Assembly: GCF_037479095.1 (NCBI RefSeq)
Contig: NZ_JBBGZW010000001.1
Location: 1,798,001-1,862,000 of the forward strand
Direction: 5' to 3'
DNA from: Pantoea nemavictus
Lineage (GTDB): Bacteria > Pseudomonadota > Gammaproteobacteria > Enterobacterales > Enterobacteriaceae
DNA length: 64,000 nucleotides
A model generated the notes under the pieces. That model made no database searches. It was not told the DNA's origin and was given only the letters and a program-made list of their open reading frames with translations. Each line of letters starts with the position of its first letter. Position 1 is the stretch's first letter. A program made the position numbers and the translations under genes. This document shows positions 55,204 through 63,311 of this stretch, in pieces.

Positions 55204-55228
55204 AAAAAAACGCGCCTAAAAAGGCGCG
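55204..55228 (-). terminator. Terminator for the small periplasmic protein gene
   Basis: On the minus strand CGCGCCT and AGGCGCG form a 7-bp stem with a TTTT loop, followed by seven T. It ends the antiporter/periplasmic protein transcript and lies just beyond the ERIC remnant. Confidence 0.85.
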
Positions 55229-55240
55229 AGTTCTTTCAAA

Positions 55241-55279
55241 TACCCTAAATAATTCGAGCGGCAGAAAGTATGACGGGTA
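55241..55279 (-). repeat. Internally deleted ERIC remnant
   Basis: TACCCTAAATAATTCGA (55241-55257) and AAGTATGACGGGTA (55266-55279) are exactly the two ends of the full ERIC at 35683-35805, joined by only 8 nt. About 84 bp of the core is missing. It directly abuts the stop codon at 55280. Confidence 0.85.
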
Positions 55280-55627
55280 TTAGTCTTGTTGCTGGAACTG
55301 GGTCATCACCGTTTGTTCACATTGCTGCTGATCTTTACGCAGTTTGCCGCGCTCATCTTCGCCCAGCTCCAGCCACGCGCTAATCACTTCCTGCGCGATC
55401 TCTTCATTGAATTCTGGCTGCTGCATCGCCGATGAAGACTGGCTAGCCGCCAGTTGGGACTTCAGCTTCTCGGTGTAGCCATCCAAATCGCTGGTGCTCT
55501 TTTCACTGCTCACCAGGTGGCACAGCTGGCTGGCATAGACATTCTCTTCCTGATTATTGTCACCCTCGGCAGCAAACACACCGGCCGAAAGAGACAGCCC
55601 AACGAGGGCGAGTAATAACGCTTTCAT
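55280..55627 (-). CDS. Small periplasmic protein of unknown function
   Basis: A 115-residue protein with a Sec signal peptide (MKALLLALVGLSLSAGVFA, cleavage before AEG). The mature part is about 96 residues, acidic and rich in Gln and Ser, mostly helical, with two cysteines, in YASQLCHLV and QQQCEQTVM, that may pair. GGAG lies six bases before the ATG. It starts 26 nt after the antiporter gene on the same strand, so the two are co-transcribed. Family not recognised. Confidence 0.7.
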   Translation of the reverse strand: MKALLLALVGLSLSAGVFAAEGDNNQEENVYASQLCHLVSSEKSTSDLDGYTEKLKSQLAASQSSSAMQQPEFNEEIAQEVISAWLELGEDERGKLRKDQQQCEQTVMTQFQQQD

Positions 55628-55653
55628 AACAGGCTCCAATAATTTCCAATAAA

Positions 55654-57003
55654 TCAGTTTTCGTTGCGCTCTGCGCGTGCGGCCTGACGGGCGGCACGCC
55701 AGTTTAACAACGGCGTTACCGTGATGCCGTGCAGCACAATACTGCACACCACTAACGTCAACGCCATATCCACCATCTGCTCCGCCTCGGGTCCACGCAT
55801 GCCGTGCACCCATGCATAGGCAATATAATTGATACTGCCGATGCCGCGAATACCCAACCAGCCAATCAGCAGCCGTCGCATTAACGGAATATCGCAACGC
55901 CACGTAGTGATCCACACCGCCAACGGACGCACCACCACAAACAGCAATAGCGCCAGGCCGATGCCGGTAAGATTCCAGTGCTGCGCCAGCGTAATGCCGA
56001 GCACCACCATCATGCCTGCGGCGAGCAAGCGCTCGATAGTATCACCAAAGGAGAGCGCATCGCCGATCACCAAACCGACCGATTTCACCATGCCGCTACT
56101 GCCTTGCGCCATACGTTGACCGGTATTCACCCGCGCTTCTGCCGGTAAGAAACGCTCCTCTTCTGACATCTCATCCTGCGGATAGTGCTTCACTACGCGT
56201 AATTCCGCACGACGCAAACCGACGCCGGCGGCGAAAGTCGCGAGGAAGCCGGAAGCATCAACCGACTGCGCAGCGGCGTAGCTGAGCGCAATCAGCGCAA
56301 GAGCAAACAGATCGTTCGGCGCCACATCCTGATTAGCGGTGCGTAGATGCGTCGCCAGTTGGCCAATCAGCCAGCCCAGCGCAAAACCTATCCCCAACCC
56401 GCCGCCGATCGCCCACAGCGCGTCTTTGGCGAACCATTCGCCGAATGAAGCCATGTTCAGCGCGCCCGGCTGCAGCATCAACATGGCCAGCATCAGCAGC
56501 GGCAGCGCCGAGCCGTCGTTCATGCCGGCTTCGCTGGAGAGCGCCACGCGCAGCGCATCGTCATCGCGCGCATCATTGACGGAAATCAGGCTGGCGAGCA
56601 CCGGATCGGTCGGCGCCACAATGGCACCAAATGCCAGCGACAGCGCCCAGTCAAAGCCGGTAATCCAGTGCACCAGCACCGTCATACTGCCTACCGTCAG
56701 CAGCATCGCCGGAAACGCCAGCCGCACGCCGATGCGCCACGCATGCGCATTGAGCGGCAAACGCAGCTTGAGCCCGGTGATAAACAGCGAGGCGGCCATG
56801 GTAATTTCAGTGATGTGCGCAGCGAGATTGGCGTGACCGATAATATCGACTTGCAGCAGATTGAGCATCCACGGGCCACAGAGGATACCCGCGAACAGAT
56901 AGAGACCAAATGAGGTCACTGGCCCGCGGTGAATCCAGCCGGAAGCCAGTGACATAAGAAGTAGCAGACCGCCGGTGGCGGCGGTCCAGGCCAGGAAATT
57001 CAT
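55654..57003 (-). CDS. Cation:proton antiporter (CPA1 family)
   Basis: A 449-residue Na+(K+)/H+ antiporter with about 12-13 helices. Ion-binding aspartate motif GAIVAPTDPVLASLI and the following SSEAGMNDGSALPLL are CPA1/NhaP signatures; GWLGIRGIGSINYIAYAW near the C-terminus is also characteristic. Without a cytoplasmic regulatory tail. GGAG precedes the ATG. It heads a two-gene unit with a small periplasmic protein. Likely roles are pH or cation homeostasis. Confidence 0.88.
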   Translation of the reverse strand: MNFLAWTAATGGLLLLMSLASGWIHRGPVTSFGLYLFAGILCGPWMLNLLQVDIIGHANLAAHITEITMAASLFITGLKLRLPLNAHAWRIGVRLAFPAMLLTVGSMTVLVHWITGFDWALSLAFGAIVAPTDPVLASLISVNDARDDDALRVALSSEAGMNDGSALPLLMLAMLMLQPGALNMASFGEWFAKDALWAIGGGLGIGFALGWLIGQLATHLRTANQDVAPNDLFALALIALSYAAAQSVDASGFLATFAAGVGLRRAELRVVKHYPQDEMSEEERFLPAEARVNTGQRMAQGSSGMVKSVGLVIGDALSFGDTIERLLAAGMMVVLGITLAQHWNLTGIGLALLLFVVVRPLAVWITTWRCDIPLMRRLLIGWLGIRGIGSINYIAYAWVHGMRGPEAEQMVDMALTLVVCSIVLHGITVTPLLNWRAARQAARAERNEN

Positions 57004-57057
57004 AACGCTCCGTTTTTAAATAATATTCTTCCTTTAAGCCTGGCACATGTTACGCGG

Positions 57058-58263
57058 TTAGTTTTTCAGATGACGGCTTGCCAGGCGAATCATCAAGGCA
57101 AGCGCAGCGGCTAGCATCGAGAGCGCGACCACACCGGTCCAGCCCCAATGCGCCAGCGCCAGGCTACCCAGCGCCGCACCGGTTGCCATGCCGATAAAGA
57201 CCACGGTAAACATCAAGGCGTTAAGACGACTGCGCGCTTCCGGTGCCAGGCTGTAAACCAGCGTCTGATGCGCTACCAGCGTGGCCTGCACACCCAAATC
57301 AAAACCGATGGTGCTGAGGATAATCAGACCAAGCTGCGCCGGCATCGGCAACAGCGGCAGCAGGAACATCAATGCGAACGACACCATCACCAATGTGGCA
57401 CCGTACTGCGTGACACGTGCGGGACCGATACGATCCGCCACGCTACCGGCTAACGGTGCCGCTAACGCCCCTGCCGCACCGGCCAGGCCGAACGCACCGG
57501 CAACGGCGCTATCCAGATGGAATTTGTCGCTTAGCATTAACGCCAGCGTTGACCAGAAGGCGCTAAAGCCAACCGATAACAGGCCCTGCGCCAACGCCGC
57601 GCGCCGCAAAGTTTGATGGTGCTGCCACAGATGAGCCAGCGACAGCAGCAGACGCGGATAGCTCACCGAAGTGCCTGGCGTAAACCGCGGCAACACGCGC
57701 CACAGCGCACCGCTAATCAGCAACACCGCTACCGCCGCTATCAGGTACATGGTGCGCCAGCCGAAATACTCCGCCACCACGCCGCTCACCACGCGAGACA
57801 GCAAAATCCCCACCAGCAAGCCCGTCATCACCGTGCCGACGATTTTGCCGCGACTGCGCTCCGGCGCTAACGCCGCCGAAGCCGGTACGATGTCCTGCGC
57901 CACGGTGGCGGTTAAGCCGGTAACAAAACTGGCGATCAGCAACGCGTTCAACCCACCCGAAAAGCCACACAGCAGCAGCGCGGCAACCAGCAGCAAGCCT
58001 TTGATCAGGATGATGGTGCGTCGATCGTGGCGGTCGCCGAGCGGAGCCAGCAGCAGAATGCCAAGCGCGTAGCCGGCTTGCGTCAGCATCGGCACCATGC
58101 CCACGCTACCAATCCCGACGTTGAACTGTTTGCTGATGATATCCAGCATCGGCTGGCTGTAGTAAATCGATGCAACGCTGAGTCCAGCACCGGCGGCGAG
58201 CGTAAACACCAGCGGCGCGGGCAGTTTCTCAGCGGGCATGGCTGAAGATGAGATGGCTGACAT
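57058..58263 (-). CDS. MFS transporter (DHA1 type)
   Basis: A 401-residue 12-helix major facilitator. The loop 2-3 motif is GDRHDRRTIILIKGL; helix 5 carries the antiporter-like GLLVGILLSRVVSGVV, so export is more likely than uptake. ATG at 58263 has GGGGGAA about six bases upstream; the frame opens 66 nt earlier. It is divergent from a LysR-type gene across 92 nt, which probably regulates it. Substrate unknown. Confidence 0.87.
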   Translation of the reverse strand: MSAISSSAMPAEKLPAPLVFTLAAGAGLSVASIYYSQPMLDIISKQFNVGIGSVGMVPMLTQAGYALGILLLAPLGDRHDRRTIILIKGLLLVAALLLCGFSGGLNALLIASFVTGLTATVAQDIVPASAALAPERSRGKIVGTVMTGLLVGILLSRVVSGVVAEYFGWRTMYLIAAVAVLLISGALWRVLPRFTPGTSVSYPRLLLSLAHLWQHHQTLRRAALAQGLLSVGFSAFWSTLALMLSDKFHLDSAVAGAFGLAGAAGALAAPLAGSVADRIGPARVTQYGATLVMVSFALMFLLPLLPMPAQLGLIILSTIGFDLGVQATLVAHQTLVYSLAPEARSRLNALMFTVVFIGMATGAALGSLALAHWGWTGVVALSMLAAALALMIRLASRHLKN

Positions 58264-58355
58264 AATGGATTCCCCCGTGAAAGTGCGCTTATTAAAGCGC
58301 GTTGCCGCCATACGCGGTAGACTGCTCAAACACAGAACTGTTATGCGTGGTACGT

Positions 58356-59288
58356 ATGAACACGGTTTCCAGCGTTGATCGCATCGAACTGATGCAGACC
58401 TTTATCCGCATCGTCGAGAGTGGATCGCTTTCGGCAGCAGCAAGCCAGCTCGGCACCACGCAGCCCACTATCAGCCGTCGGCTGCAGGCACTTGAGCAGC
58501 GGCTCGGTCTCAAACTGATTATGCGCACCACGCATGCGCTGAAGCTCACCGATGATGGCGAGCGCTGCTATGCGCAGGCGCGTCAGCTGGTGGCGACCTG
58601 GCATGCGCTGGAAGATGATCTGACCGGAGCCAGCGACGATCCGATTGGCACCCTGCGCGTGCGCGCACCGCACGCCTTTGGTCAGGATCAGCTGATTGAG
58701 CCGCTGATTGATTATCTGCACCGCTACCCGCGCTTAACGGTAGAGTGGATGCTGAATGACCGCACGCCGGACTTTATCAGCGAAAACATCGATTGCGCGA
58801 TCCAGGTCGGTGCGCCGAGCGACTCATCCATCGTGGCGATATTGCTGGCTGAAGTGCCGCGCTTTGTGGTGGCCGCGCCATCGCTGCTGGCGGCCTATCC
58901 GCCGGTGACCGAAGTAACGCAGCTCAACAACCTGCCGTGGCTGGCGTTGACCAGTTTTTATCGTAACGAAATCGCCTTACAGCGTATCAGCGACGGCCAG
59001 CCGGTGAATCTGGCGATTGCGCCACGTCTCGCCAGCGACAGTTTGTACGCGGTGCGCAAAGCCGCCGTGGCGGGGATGGGCGCAGCAGTGGTGTCATCCT
59101 GGGTGGTGCAGGAAGATTTGGCTAAAGGGGATCTGATTCAGTTAATGCCGGAGTGGCAAGCGCCGCCGCTGCCGGTGTGGCTGACTTATCCGTGGGCCAG
59201 CTATTATCCGGCACGACTACGGCAGTTTTTCGAAATGATTCGTGAAGTAATGCCTAAGCTGGCGGGCGCGCAGCCAGCGACGCGGTAG
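58356..59288 (+). CDS. LysR family transcriptional regulator
   Basis: A 310-residue LTTR with a winged helix at about 8-68 (FIRIVESGSLSAAASQLG, TTQPTISRRLQALEQRLG) and an effector domain. The GxL-x-x-RTTHALKLTDDG segment is typical of the group near CrgA/AaeR. The ATG at 58356 gives the conventional N-terminus; the ribosome site is weak. The divergent MFS gene is the likely target. Confidence 0.88.
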   Translation: MNTVSSVDRIELMQTFIRIVESGSLSAAASQLGTTQPTISRRLQALEQRLGLKLIMRTTHALKLTDDGERCYAQARQLVATWHALEDDLTGASDDPIGTLRVRAPHAFGQDQLIEPLIDYLHRYPRLTVEWMLNDRTPDFISENIDCAIQVGAPSDSSIVAILLAEVPRFVVAAPSLLAAYPPVTEVTQLNNLPWLALTSFYRNEIALQRISDGQPVNLAIAPRLASDSLYAVRKAAVAGMGAAVVSSWVVQEDLAKGDLIQLMPEWQAPPLPVWLTYPWASYYPARLRQFFEMIREVMPKLAGAQPATR

Positions 59289-59308
59289 CGGTTTTTCCCT
59301 TACCCCAG

Positions 59309-59379
59309 CCCTCTCCCGCAAGCGGGCGAGGGGGCGGACCGTGCATCAATCGGTTCCCTCTCCCACCTGTGGGAGAGGG
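59309..59379. repeat. Pair of CCCTC/GAGGG hairpin repeats
   Basis: Hairpins at 59309-59332 (11-bp stem, one mismatch, AA loop) and 59356-59379 (perfect 11-bp stem, CT loop), in opposite orientation between convergent genes. The flanking words ATCGGTTCCCTC and GAGAGGGTTAGGG also occur at the 1989-2164 cluster. Confidence 0.8.
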
Positions 59380-59401
59380 TTAGGGAACAGCGCACACCAC
59401 C

Positions 59402-59911
59402 CTACATCTTCGCAGCGTTCTTATCCGCCTTCGACATATTATCCAGCCAGCCCATCACAAACGCCGACAGCACAAATGTCAGGTGGATAATCACGTACCA
59501 CATCAGCTTTTCGTTTTCGACGTTGCGGGCGTCCATAAAGATGCGCAGCAGGTGAATTGACGAAATCGCCACAATCGAGGCCGCGACTTTGTTTTTCAAC
59601 GAGCCGGAGTCCATTTTACCGAGCCAGCTCAGCTTCTCTCTGTGCTCATCAATATCCAGCTTGGAGACAAAGTTCTCGTAGCCCGAGAGCATCACCATCA
59701 CCAGCAAGCCGCCGACCAGCGTCATATCCACCAGCGACAGCAGCAGCAGAATCAGATCGTTTTCGGCAATGCTGAAAACGTGCGGCAACAGGTGAAAAAT
59801 CTCCTGAAAGAATTTGATAGTCAGCGCCAGCAGGCCCAACGAAAGTCCCATGTAAACCGGAGCCAGCAGCCAGCGCGATGAATACATCAGGTTTTCGATA
59901 AAACGTTCCAT
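59402..59911 (-). CDS. yqhA: YqhA family inner-membrane protein (UPF0114)
   Basis: A 169-residue protein of about four helices, closely following E. coli YqhA ([59 protein letters not shown]). Function unknown. It starts 54 nt downstream of kdpD on the same strand, in the position where kdpE would be expected. Confidence 0.93.
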   Translation of the reverse strand: MERFIENLMYSSRWLLAPVYMGLSLGLLALTIKFFQEIFHLLPHVFSIAENDLILLLLSLVDMTLVGGLLVMVMLSGYENFVSKLDIDEHREKLSWLGKMDSGSLKNKVAASIVAISSIHLLRIFMDARNVENEKLMWYVIIHLTFVLSAFVMGWLDNMSKADKNAAKM

Positions 59912-59965
59912 AAGTTCCCATTAATCAACAGACAAGTGGGCGAGTATAACCGAACTTATGTGAAG

Positions 59966-62638
59966 TTATTTCAGCCCTTCTTCAGAAATTTCTGGCGCTG
60001 CCGGCAGCGGCAGGGACAAACGAAACACCGCGCCGCCTTCCGGTCGATTCTCCGCCCAGATGCGTCCACGGTGAGATTCAATAATGGTTTTGCCAATCGC
60101 CAATCCCAGTCCCACGCCCGGCACCGCCGACTCTTTATCGCCGCGCGCGAACTTATCAAAAATGCGCGTCAGGTTCTCCGGCGCAATACCCGGCCCGCTG
60201 TCCCACACCGCAATCTCCAGCCGATCGCGCTCGCACCAGGCGCGAATACCGTGCTGCGCGGCGTTGCCCGCGTATTTCAGGCTATTTTCGACAAGATTGG
60301 TAAACACCCGCTCCAGCATGGCGCTGTCGCCTTTAATCAGCACCATCTCTGGCAAATCGAGCGTAAATTCGTGCCCTTTCAACGACGGCCCCATACTGCT
60401 CAGCGCCCCGCCGATCACCTCATCCAGCGCCACCCACTCTTCGCGCAGATTGAGTCCACCGGATTGAATGCGCGCCATATCCAGCATGTTGCTCACCAGG
60501 CGGATGGTGCTCAGCGTCTGCTCACGAATCTGATTGGCCTGGCCGACAAACTTTGACTCTTCGCTGGCCAGATCGAGCATTAGCATCTCCGCCTGACCAA
60601 ACAGCACCGTCAGTGGCGTACGCAGATCGTGTGACAGCGCTGACAGCAGCGCATTACGCAGCTGCTCGCGCTCGGCGGCAAGGCGCGATGCCGCTTCACT
60701 GTGCGACAGCGCCATGCGTTCCAGCGCGTTGGCGATCAGCACGGTGAAGGTTTCCAGCAGGCGCTGCTGCTCGGGGATCATCAGCTGGCGCAGGTTTTCC
60801 GGTTCAACCACCAGCAAACCGCGACAGTGATGGCCGCTTTTCAGCGGCAGAATCTGGTACGGCACCGCCGGTAAGGTATCGGTGCCGGCGCCCGCTGGCT
60901 GGCCTTTGCTGTAGCTCCATTTGGCGATGGCGAGATCCGGCGGCGTGCCCATTGCGCTATCGCCAATGGTTTGCAGCTCGCCCTGCTCATCGGGCAGCAG
61001 CAGCAAACTGCGCGCCTGTAGGGTGACATCAATAATGCGCTGGCTGGTGGTGGCGATATCCTGCGGCGTGAGGTCGCTGCCGAGGGCTTTCGCCATCTCA
61101 TACAGATGGCGCGCACGCTGTTCGCGATAGCGCGCCACTTTGGCCTGGTAGCGCACGCCCGCCGTCAGATTCCCGACAATCACCCCCACCGCCAGCATCA
61201 CCGCAAAGGTCACCAGATACTGCAAATCCGACACCGCCACGGTGCCGGTCGGCGCGACGAAAAACAGGTCGAAGGCAATGATGTTGATCACCGTGGCGAA
61301 CACCGACGGCCAGCGACCATAGCGCAGCGCCACCAACACCACCGCCAGCAGATAAATCATCACGCTGTTAGCCGGATCAAACGCCACCAGCAGCCAGCGG
61401 CCCACCGTCGTGACCAAAATACACAGCAGCAGCGCCATCAAACAGCCGCGCAGATAGAGCCGCCATTTTTCGCTGCTACCGCGCTGGCCGCTGAGCGGAT
61501 GCGGCGCGTCACGCACCGGTTCATCCAGCGCGACCACCAGTAAATCAACATCCGGGCCGAGTTCGCCCAGGCGCTGAGCAAAACTGTCGCGCCGCCAGCG
61601 CCGCTGTGGCTGCCGTCCAATGACGATTTTGCCGAGATTGTGTTCGCGCGCATACCGCAACACCGCACGCGCTTCATCAGGATCGGAGAGCGTGGCGGTT
61701 TCCGCGCCGAGCTCCTGCGCCAGCTGCAGCGTGCGCAGAATGGCACGACGCCGTGCTTCCGGCAGGCGATTCAGGCGCGGCGTTTCCACATACACCGCGT
61801 GCCATGCGCTGCCGAGCCGTGCCGCCAATCGCGCGGCGGTGCGGACCAGCTTTTCGCTGCCGGTATCATCACCAATACACAGCAGAATGGCATCGCGCGT
61901 GTGCCACACTTTGTCGCGGCCCTGCTGGTCGCGCCAGGCGCGCATCTGGTCATCCACGCGATCGGCGGTACGACGCAGCGCCAGCTCGCGTAGCGCGAAC
62001 AGATTGCCTTTGCGGAAGAAGTTTTCGATGGCGCGTTCGGCGCGATCGCCGACGTAGACTTTGCCCTCTTTCAGCCGCTGACGCAGATCGTCCGGCGGCA
62101 GATCCACCAGCACCACTTCGTCGGCGCTATCGAAGAAGGGATCGGGCACGGTTTCACGTACCTGGATGCCGGTGACGCCGCCGACCACATCATTCAGGCT
62201 TTCCAGATGCTGCACGTTAACGGTAGTGATGACGTCAATGCCCGCCTCGAGCAACTCCTCAATATCCTGCCAGCGTTTCGGATGGCGCGAACCCTGCACG
62301 TTGGTGTGCGCCAGCTCATCCATCAGAATCACCGCCGGATGGCGCGCCAGTGCGGCATCAAGATCGAATTCAGCATGGCGCGAACGCCCGGAGGTACGAC
62401 GTGGCAATACCGCCAGCCCGTTAATCAGCGCGGCGGTCTCTTCACGGCCGTGGGTTTCCACCACGCCGGCTAACACGTCGAGCCCCTGCGCGCGCAGACG
62501 CTGCGCCTCCTGCAGCATGGCGAAGGTTTTTCCCACGCCCGCGCAGGCGCCGAAGTAGATTTTCAGTTTACCGCGATGGCTGTCGCTGTGATTGAGCAGC
62601 AGCGCATCGGGATCGGGGCGGGAAATGTCGTCGTTCAT
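59966..62638 (-). CDS. kdpD: Potassium-sensing sensor histidine kinase KdpD
   Basis: An 890-residue sensor kinase of the kdp system. The N-terminal KdpD domain has the Walker A-like GACAGVGKT (30-38), followed by a Usp-like domain (DAILLCIGDDTGSEK), four membrane helices (about 400-500), a GAF-like region, the HisKA domain with His670 in LSHDLRTPL, and an ATPase domain with N-box NLVENSLKYA, G1 DSGPGIAPE and G2 GVGLGLAI. All kinase motifs are intact. It normally phosphorylates KdpE, whose gene usually follows and often overlaps; here the next gene is yqhA. A GTAG palindrome pair lies between kdpC and kdpD. Confidence 0.96.
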   Translation of the reverse strand: MNDDISRPDPDALLLNHSDSHRGKLKIYFGACAGVGKTFAMLQEAQRLRAQGLDVLAGVVETHGREETAALINGLAVLPRRTSGRSRHAEFDLDAALARHPAVILMDELAHTNVQGSRHPKRWQDIEELLEAGIDVITTVNVQHLESLNDVVGGVTGIQVRETVPDPFFDSADEVVLVDLPPDDLRQRLKEGKVYVGDRAERAIENFFRKGNLFALRELALRRTADRVDDQMRAWRDQQGRDKVWHTRDAILLCIGDDTGSEKLVRTAARLAARLGSAWHAVYVETPRLNRLPEARRRAILRTLQLAQELGAETATLSDPDEARAVLRYAREHNLGKIVIGRQPQRRWRRDSFAQRLGELGPDVDLLVVALDEPVRDAPHPLSGQRGSSEKWRLYLRGCLMALLLCILVTTVGRWLLVAFDPANSVMIYLLAVVLVALRYGRWPSVFATVINIIAFDLFFVAPTGTVAVSDLQYLVTFAVMLAVGVIVGNLTAGVRYQAKVARYREQRARHLYEMAKALGSDLTPQDIATTSQRIIDVTLQARSLLLLPDEQGELQTIGDSAMGTPPDLAIAKWSYSKGQPAGAGTDTLPAVPYQILPLKSGHHCRGLLVVEPENLRQLMIPEQQRLLETFTVLIANALERMALSHSEAASRLAAEREQLRNALLSALSHDLRTPLTVLFGQAEMLMLDLASEESKFVGQANQIREQTLSTIRLVSNMLDMARIQSGGLNLREEWVALDEVIGGALSSMGPSLKGHEFTLDLPEMVLIKGDSAMLERVFTNLVENSLKYAGNAAQHGIRAWCERDRLEIAVWDSGPGIAPENLTRIFDKFARGDKESAVPGVGLGLAIGKTIIESHRGRIWAENRPEGGAVFRLSLPLPAAPEISEEGLK

Positions 62639-62659
62639 CGATCGTCCATTGTAAAAACC

Positions 62660-62720
62660 GCGCGATAAATCGCGCCGCTACGATGACGTGCACATACCGT
62701 AGCGGCGCAATTCATTGCGC
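62660..62720. repeat. Inverted pair of GTAG palindromes inside the kdp operon
   Basis: GCGCGATAAATCGCGC-CGCTAC (62660-62681) and GTAGCGGCGC with centre AATTCATT (62699-62720) face away from a 17-nt spacer. Together they fill most of the 89-nt kdpC-kdpD gap, which is normally very short. Confidence 0.75.
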
Positions 62721-62727
62721 AATCGGT

Positions 62728-63300
62728 TTAACCTTGCAAATCATCCAGCGCCAGATTCAGGCGCAGCACGTTTACCGTCTCTTCGCCAATAAACGGCAAC
62801 AGCGGGCGCTCGGTGTGGCGGGCAATCAATGCTTCCACATCCTTCAACGCCATGTTGCGCGCGGCGGCAATGCGCGGCGCTTGCCACAAGGCGGCTTCGG
62901 GCGAAATATCCGGATCCAGGCCGCTCGCCGACGCGGTCACTAACTCTACCGGCACCGCTTTGGGCGCCTGCGGATTGGCCGCACGCAGCGCGGCGACGCG
63001 CTCCGCCACCGCTTTATCCAGCGCCGGATTGCTGCCCGCCAGATTACTGCCGCTCGAGGCCAGCGCATTATAAGGCGCATCACCGGTGGCGGAAGGACGC
63101 CCCCAAAAGTGGCCCGGCTGAGTAAACACCTGACCCATCTGCTCGGAGCCGTGCACCGCTCCATCCTGCTCAATCAGCGAACCGTTGGCCTGCGACGGAA
63201 ACCACCACTGGGCCAGACCGGTGGTCAGCAGCGGATAGACCGCGCCGGTGAGCAACGTAAGCACCATTAACAATACAATAGCCGGACGTAACTGACTCAT
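62728..63300 (-). CDS. kdpC: K+-transporting ATPase subunit KdpC
   Basis: A 190-residue subunit that stabilises the KdpFABC potassium pump. One N-terminal helix (about 8-28, [19 protein letters not shown]) and a periplasmic domain with family landmarks [33 protein letters not shown] and [14 protein letters not shown] at 63300 has GAGGAG eight bases upstream; a frame opening 15 nt earlier is not needed. It starts 11 nt after kdpB. Confidence 0.96.
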   Translation of the reverse strand: MSQLRPAIVLLMVLTLLTGAVYPLLTTGLAQWWFPSQANGSLIEQDGAVHGSEQMGQVFTQPGHFWGRPSATGDAPYNALASSGSNLAGSNPALDKAVAERVAALRAANPQAPKAVPVELVTASASGLDPDISPEAALWQAPRIAAARNMALKDVEALIARHTERPLLPFIGEETVNVLRLNLALDDLQG

Positions 63301-63311
63301 TTCTCTTCTCC

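Noticed and set aside
6889..55279. Insertion sequences flanked by repeats
   Set aside because: The repeats are ERIC and small palindromic elements; no transposase or integrase gene was seen in the window.
59912..59965. A truncated kdpE between kdpD and yqhA
   Set aside because: Only 54 nt are available, and no receiver-domain or winged-helix coding remnant is visible there.
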